Origin: a virus | Strand: one strand, 5' to 3' | Virus record (IMG/VR): IMGVR_UViG_3300003690_000058 | Span: 1-26,348 of that record | Length of the DNA: 26,348 bases | Shown: positions 22,479 through 26,348 of the stretch, in pieces | Layout: every line of letters begins with the position of its first letter | How positions within the stretch are numbered: the first letter of the stretch is position 1 | Made by a program: the position numbers and the translations under genes | The notes under the pieces: generated by a model | What the model was told of the DNA's origin: nothing | Databases searched by the model: none | What the model saw: only the letters and a program-made list of their open reading frames with translations

Positions 22479-25316
22479 ATGTCTTATATAGGAAAAAACC
22501 CTAAAGTTAACACCCTTAACATGACAGCTCAAGCGGCACTACCCACTACGCCTGTAGAGGGAATGCTTTGGAGATCAGATGGAACAGTCAGGGGTGTTGG
22601 ACTATTTGAATATAAAAATGCTAATTGGATTCAAGTTGATGAACAGTTGGGAGATGCAGACACCCTTAGTCTTCAATCTTCGGATGGAGTTAACCTTACA
22701 TATGATGCTAATTGGTACAGCTCAGGAAGTTTAAATATTCAGGGTAGATCAGATACCTGGGGAGCTGAAAGGGAGGATCTTTCAGGTACAGGTACGAATG
22801 ACTTTTTGTCTTTAAGTACAACGGCTGCAGACCTTTTAAACTCTAGAGGGGTGTCAGTTATAAAGTTTGCTCCTACCGATGCTACTGCAGGTCGAAATGC
22901 TTACTTTGGAATTAGACGTGACCTACAGCAAGGATGGAGAGGTTCGAATCTTGTAGTAGATTTTAGATATAAAACAAATGAATCTACAGGAGACACAACT
23001 GGAACAGATTGGTTGTTTGTAGCTCGGGATGCTTCATTGCCTCCGTTAGAGATTTCTACTCAAAGTACAAATACTTTTGTTGTTTCTGCTATTGCTGATG
23101 TTTTAGCAGAAGATGGGACTACGAGTATTTATCAAGCTCCTGTAGTTGGTGATAGTATCATGTTAACTGATACGTCCAACAATACTTACATTCGTTATAT
23201 TACGGTTCTTAGTACAGCAGCAACGTCAGGGTCTACTCCAACTGTAACTTACAGTGGAACAGACCTTACTCTTCCCACCAGTACAACTGCAAACGCTACG
23301 GTAATTCCTGGAATTTTTACGTCCTTAACTCAATATCTACCTGCAGCAGATTCAGAAGGTAAAAGTTATAAGGCTCAGGTAAAAACAGATACAGATACTA
23401 AAGCCATTGAATATGGTATAATGCACATTAGTACTCAAACAGATCAACAAATTTATGTAGATAACATTCTGTTGTCGGCTAATAAGTTTTTGCAAGCTTC
23501 AAGTCGGGGAAAGAGTGAATGTTATTTTGCTAAATCACAGACTCTGTTTTGGAGTACTACTGGTACTACTAGTGTGTGGGATTTTGATTTGTTAGTAGCC
23601 CAAGCAGGAAGCCCTTTATTAGCTCAAAGTAATCTAATAAGTATTGCCGATGATGATAGCAAAACTAAAATTACAGCCAAAGAAGATATAGCTATAACTG
23701 TTAATATAACTGCTTATATGGCTGCTGAAAATAAGATGGAAATATATGACGGTAATGGTGATATTATAGGAGTTCAACAAACACAATCAAGTACGATTAA
23801 TACTTACAACCAAATAAGTGCCACAATAAACTTAGCTAAAGATGGTTATATCTATACTACAACTGCAAGTAAGGGAAATACAACCGGAGCTATATCTATT
23901 ACGGTTGAACCTCAAGTTAATGACGTAATAATTTTGGAATCCCAGGATGAGATATTTACTTCTTGGGTTAGTTATACGCCAACAGGAGCCTATAGCACTA
24001 ACGTCACCTACTCAGGCAAATGGAGAAGAGTAGGAGACACTATGGAAATAAGGGTAATGCTAGAGTTCACAGGTGTTGCAAGTGGAACTATGGGCGTGTC
24101 TATACCATCTGGCTATTCAGTTGACCTAAACAAACTAGCAAGATCATCAACCAATACTAAAAATAAAATTGGAGAATTTCAATATGATGCAGCAGGGTCT
24201 TACTATTATCAAGGTACAGTAGGGGTATCTGCTACTTCAGGTAACGTAATAGGTTTAGGTCAAGTCTACATGGGAGATGGGACCTATATTTATACCCAAA
24301 ACTGGAGTGGGACTTCAGGCACTGGTGATGTAATGCAAATCCAGGCGTCCTTTCCTGTTCAAGGTTGGACCGCAAACTTTAATCCATTGTTGTCGATGCC
24401 ATTAGTTGATTTAGGACAACCTACTGAATTTTGGTATCATGGTTGGGACTCTGGCGTAGCTTTGTGGGACGGAACAAGTGGTCAATACCTATGGGATGAA
24501 GCACTTCTTAGAGGACCTAATCTTGGAAATGGAGTAGGGAACCTAGCGAATAGTAATTTCATAACTGTTTCAAATATTACTTCAGGAACTAATACAGTTA
24601 CGGCTGTGCAGGCTAAACAAGATATAATTTTAAATATGGGTATGTCCGGTTCCCTTACTGCAGCTCAAGAAATTGCTTGTTATGATACTAATGATGTAAG
24701 TTTATTTAGACAGCAACAATACGGAAGCACTTACCACACATCTTGTTCAATAAATGTTAAATTAAGTGCAGGAGATTATATTTACTGGTATGCGCATCTA
24801 ACTCATACCTATGGGAATGTGTGGATTACGGCAACTAAACCTCAAACTGGAAACATGGCTCATATTATAAAACCTGCCGTGGCAATCATAAAGGATGTTA
24901 AGGCTTATAATGCTGATGCAGGAGCTGCGACTTCAGGCGACTGGCGAACAAGAGATTTAAATACTATAGAAGGTGAGAGTTGGTTTGTAACTTTGGCAGA
25001 CCCTGATTTTACCCTAGAGCCTGGTACTTACAAAATCAACGCAACATCTCCTTTTTATGGTGCAACCTACTATTCTTCTGTAAGGTTATATGATGTAACT
25101 AATAGTTCAGTAGTTAAGTATAGTGCGCAGACTTATGCCCACACCGCTCAGGTAAATGCCCTCATAGATGCTGTACTAACTATAGGCGCATCTACCGCAT
25201 TTAGAATACAGTACCGTGTTCAGACTACAGATGCTGATGGGTTAGGGTTATCAAACTATCTTGACTCAACGGCTGTATCCGTTTACACAACAGTAAGAAT
25301 TGAAAAACTTAAATAG
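22479..25316 (+). CDS. Large tail fibre protein
   Basis: 945 residues. The N-terminus (MSYIGKNPKVNTLN ... PVEGMLWRSDGTVRGVGLFEYKNANWIQV) is a virion-attachment motif seen at the start of phage fibres. I place the start at ATG 22479, not the upstream GTG at 22467, because GGAG (22469-22472) is then a properly spaced SD. Domains, approximate: jelly-roll-like 70-180 (RSDTWGAERED ... LQQGWRGSNLVVDFRYKT); beta region 190-370; a first copy of a beta module 385-485; a fibre domain 493-630 (FTSWVSYTPTGAY ... KWRRVGDTMEIRVMLEF); a second, diverged module copy 684-790; and a C-terminal domain from 815 (FTLEPGTYKINATSPF ... RIQYRVQTTDADGLG ... VYTTVRIEKLK) resembling C1q/TNF-like fibre heads. Probably the host-recognition fibre. 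No hydrolase motif is seen. Confidence 0.82.
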   Translation: MSYIGKNPKVNTLNMTAQAALPTTPVEGMLWRSDGTVRGVGLFEYKNANWIQVDEQLGDADTLSLQSSDGVNLTYDANWYSSGSLNIQGRSDTWGAEREDLSGTGTNDFLSLSTTAADLLNSRGVSVIKFAPTDATAGRNAYFGIRRDLQQGWRGSNLVVDFRYKTNESTGDTTGTDWLFVARDASLPPLEISTQSTNTFVVSAIADVLAEDGTTSIYQAPVVGDSIMLTDTSNNTYIRYITVLSTAATSGSTPTVTYSGTDLTLPTSTTANATVIPGIFTSLTQYLPAADSEGKSYKAQVKTDTDTKAIEYGIMHISTQTDQQIYVDNILLSANKFLQASSRGKSECYFAKSQTLFWSTTGTTSVWDFDLLVAQAGSPLLAQSNLISIADDDSKTKITAKEDIAITVNITAYMAAENKMEIYDGNGDIIGVQQTQSSTINTYNQISATINLAKDGYIYTTTASKGNTTGAISITVEPQVNDVIILESQDEIFTSWVSYTPTGAYSTNVTYSGKWRRVGDTMEIRVMLEFTGVASGTMGVSIPSGYSVDLNKLARSSTNTKNKIGEFQYDAAGSYYYQGTVGVSATSGNVIGLGQVYMGDGTYIYTQNWSGTSGTGDVMQIQASFPVQGWTANFNPLLSMPLVDLGQPTEFWYHGWDSGVALWDGTSGQYLWDEALLRGPNLGNGVGNLANSNFITVSNITSGTNTVTAVQAKQDIILNMGMSGSLTAAQEIACYDTNDVSLFRQQQYGSTYHTSCSINVKLSAGDYIYWYAHLTHTYGNVWITATKPQTGNMAHIIKPAVAIIKDVKAYNADAGAATSGDWRTRDLNTIEGESWFVTLADPDFTLEPGTYKINATSPFYGATYYSSVRLYDVTNSSVVKYSAQTYAHTAQVNALIDAVLTIGASTAFRIQYRVQTTDADGLGLSNYLDSTAVSVYTTVRIEKLK

Positions 25317-25328
25317 GAGAAAATATAA

Positions 25329-26306
25329 ATGGAAGATTTAAAATTACTAGAAGATCACAAATTCGACGACCTTAAGGCTAAACTTGAGGTAGAGATTGAA
25401 AATCTCAAAAAGTATGTCAAACCTGCAGAGCTTTCAATTGAAGCACTTGAAAAAGTAGAGCCTTTGAATGAAAAAAAGATTGAAAACTTTAAGGCTGAAA
25501 TTGAGTTGCTTGAAAAAGAGATATTGGAAAGGGAAGACCAAATAAATCTTATTGATGCCGAAGTAAAACATCGTGCAAACATAAGGCTTCTTATTGAAAA
25601 TGCGTTGAAAGAATTAAATTTTGATGAAGAAGAAGTTCATAAAAGATGGGATAGAGAAAAAGATGTAGAAGTGGAGTATGTCGTTCCTATTATTGATCAG
25701 TTTTTACATCAAATGGATTTTTGTGATCACGTTGAACTTAAGGAAGAATTAAGAGTTGATGGAATACTACAACTCGATGATGAAGGATTGCCCATTGAAG
25801 TTGTAAAAGAGATCAAACATATTCCCTGGAACAAAAAGGCTGTACTGAAAGACTTAAAGTTAAAGCTTGATCTTGATAAAGCGAATAACTTAGTTCGGAA
25901 TGTTAAGGATTATAAACATAATAAGAAAAAGGGTGAACTAGAAAGAAGGCTAAAGTTACTAGTACAAAATAACGTTTACTTCCTAAAAGCATTTGGTGAA
26001 GAAATTGAAATCATCAAGGGAGAAAGACATGGAGTTCATCGTAATCATCGTATAGCTCGGTGGGATAAAGACGACCTACCATTATTTGAAGAAAAAATCC
26101 TAAAGCTTGAGTTAGCTAAAAAGAATAAGGATGAGAAGGAACGAATTCAGAAACCTATTGATGATAGAGTTAGGGCTTATAAGGCTGTAGATGGGTTGTT
26201 ATTAGAAGCCTTAGTTGAGAAGTTAGAAGAAAACAGACCAGATAAAATGGTAGAATACTTAAAACTACGTAAAGAAATAAAAGATAAACATCCATTGGAG
26301 GATTAA
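25329..26306 (+). CDS. Charged coiled-coil protein, candidate fibre assembly chaperone
   Basis: 325 residues, extremely rich in Lys and Glu, with no membrane segment. Residues 10-85 form a probable coiled coil (LEVEIENLKKYV ... EIELLEKEILERED). The middle (110-230) is mixed alpha/beta with RWDREKDVEVEYVVPIIDQFLHQMDF and LPIEVVKEIKHIPWNKK. The C-terminal 45 residues (RVRAYKAVDGLLLEALVEKLEENRPDKMVEYLKLRKEIKDKHP) faintly resemble the C-terminal helix pair of tail-fibre assembly chaperones, which often end in IKxKYP. Its place directly after the large fibre gene, 12 nt apart and with an AGGAGA SD overlapping that gene's stop codon, suits a chaperone. The N-terminal coiled coil is not typical, so a structural or unrelated role is possible. 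Gene certain, function uncertain. Confidence 0.6.
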   Translation: MEDLKLLEDHKFDDLKAKLEVEIENLKKYVKPAELSIEALEKVEPLNEKKIENFKAEIELLEKEILEREDQINLIDAEVKHRANIRLLIENALKELNFDEEEVHKRWDREKDVEVEYVVPIIDQFLHQMDFCDHVELKEELRVDGILQLDDEGLPIEVVKEIKHIPWNKKAVLKDLKLKLDLDKANNLVRNVKDYKHNKKKGELERRLKLLVQNNVYFLKAFGEEIEIIKGERHGVHRNHRIARWDKDDLPLFEEKILKLELAKKNKDEKERIQKPIDDRVRAYKAVDGLLLEALVEKLEENRPDKMVEYLKLRKEIKDKHPLED

Positions 26307-26348
26307 ATGGCACATTCAAAAAAGAGTATTGCGTCAGAGATTGCTGAA
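26307..26348 (+). CDS. Start of a further gene, cut by the window edge
   Basis: An ATG directly abuts the preceding stop codon (TAAATG), with GGAGG (26297-26301) 5 nt upstream. Fourteen codons are visible (MAHSKKSIASEIAE) and remain open to the end of the window. Too short to assign. The good SD and tight spacing make it a credible continuation of the same operon. Confidence 0.55.
   Translation, partial: MAHSKKSIASEIAE

Overview
The window is a continuous stretch of an AT-rich tailed double-stranded DNA phage genome (Caudoviricetes). It could be a free virus or a prophage, and nothing here decides between them. Every credible gene reads rightward, most genes abut or overlap, and nearly all starts have a good Shine-Dalgarno (SD) sequence, so the host is a bacterium. 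There are no integration, replication, lysis, tRNA or CRISPR genes in view. The gene set points to a short-tailed (podovirus-like) particle: terminase, portal, scaffold, HK97-fold capsid protein, a connector and a large nozzle-like protein, then large internal (ejection-type) proteins and fibres. No tape measure, tail tube or sheath gene is visible. The host cannot be named from this sequence.

Layout: (1) 1-1622, the left-edge end of a ClpP-like serine protease with an intact triad, a small unknown protein, and a 2OG-Fe(II) oxygenase-like gene overlapping the terminase by 56 nt. (2) 1567-7549, the packaging and capsid block: large terminase, small acidic protein, portal, scaffold, major capsid protein, closed by a textbook UUCG intrinsic terminator. 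(3) 7590-13603, neck and tail: candidate decoration protein, small acidic protein, head-tail adaptor, two small tail/fibre proteins and a 1164-residue nozzle-like protein. (4) 13616-20247, three consecutive candidate DNA-ejection proteins. All three have glycine-rich hydrophobic segments. The first two share an M15-peptidase-like module, and the first also ends in a peptidase S74-type intramolecular chaperone. (5) 20309-26306, host-contact genes: a beta-rich protein, a repeat-built fibre, a small beta module, a 945-residue fibre and a charged coiled-coil protein that may be its chaperone. A further gene starts at 26307 and runs off the edge.

The most interesting features are these. The two neighbouring M15-like modules keep the zinc ligands, but only the second keeps the catalytic glutamate, so together with the membrane-active segments and the S74 domain they look like an ejection machine that opens the cell wall. 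All six gene gaps longer than 40 nt carry a hairpin, in most cases immediately upstream of the SD. An AT-rich 18-nt motif recurs at several gene boundaries, and one copy overlaps a good sigma70-like promoter before the fibre operon. Finally, the fibre repeats are nearly identical as protein but strongly diverged in codons.

All assignments rest on motifs and gene order read by eye. No database search was possible.
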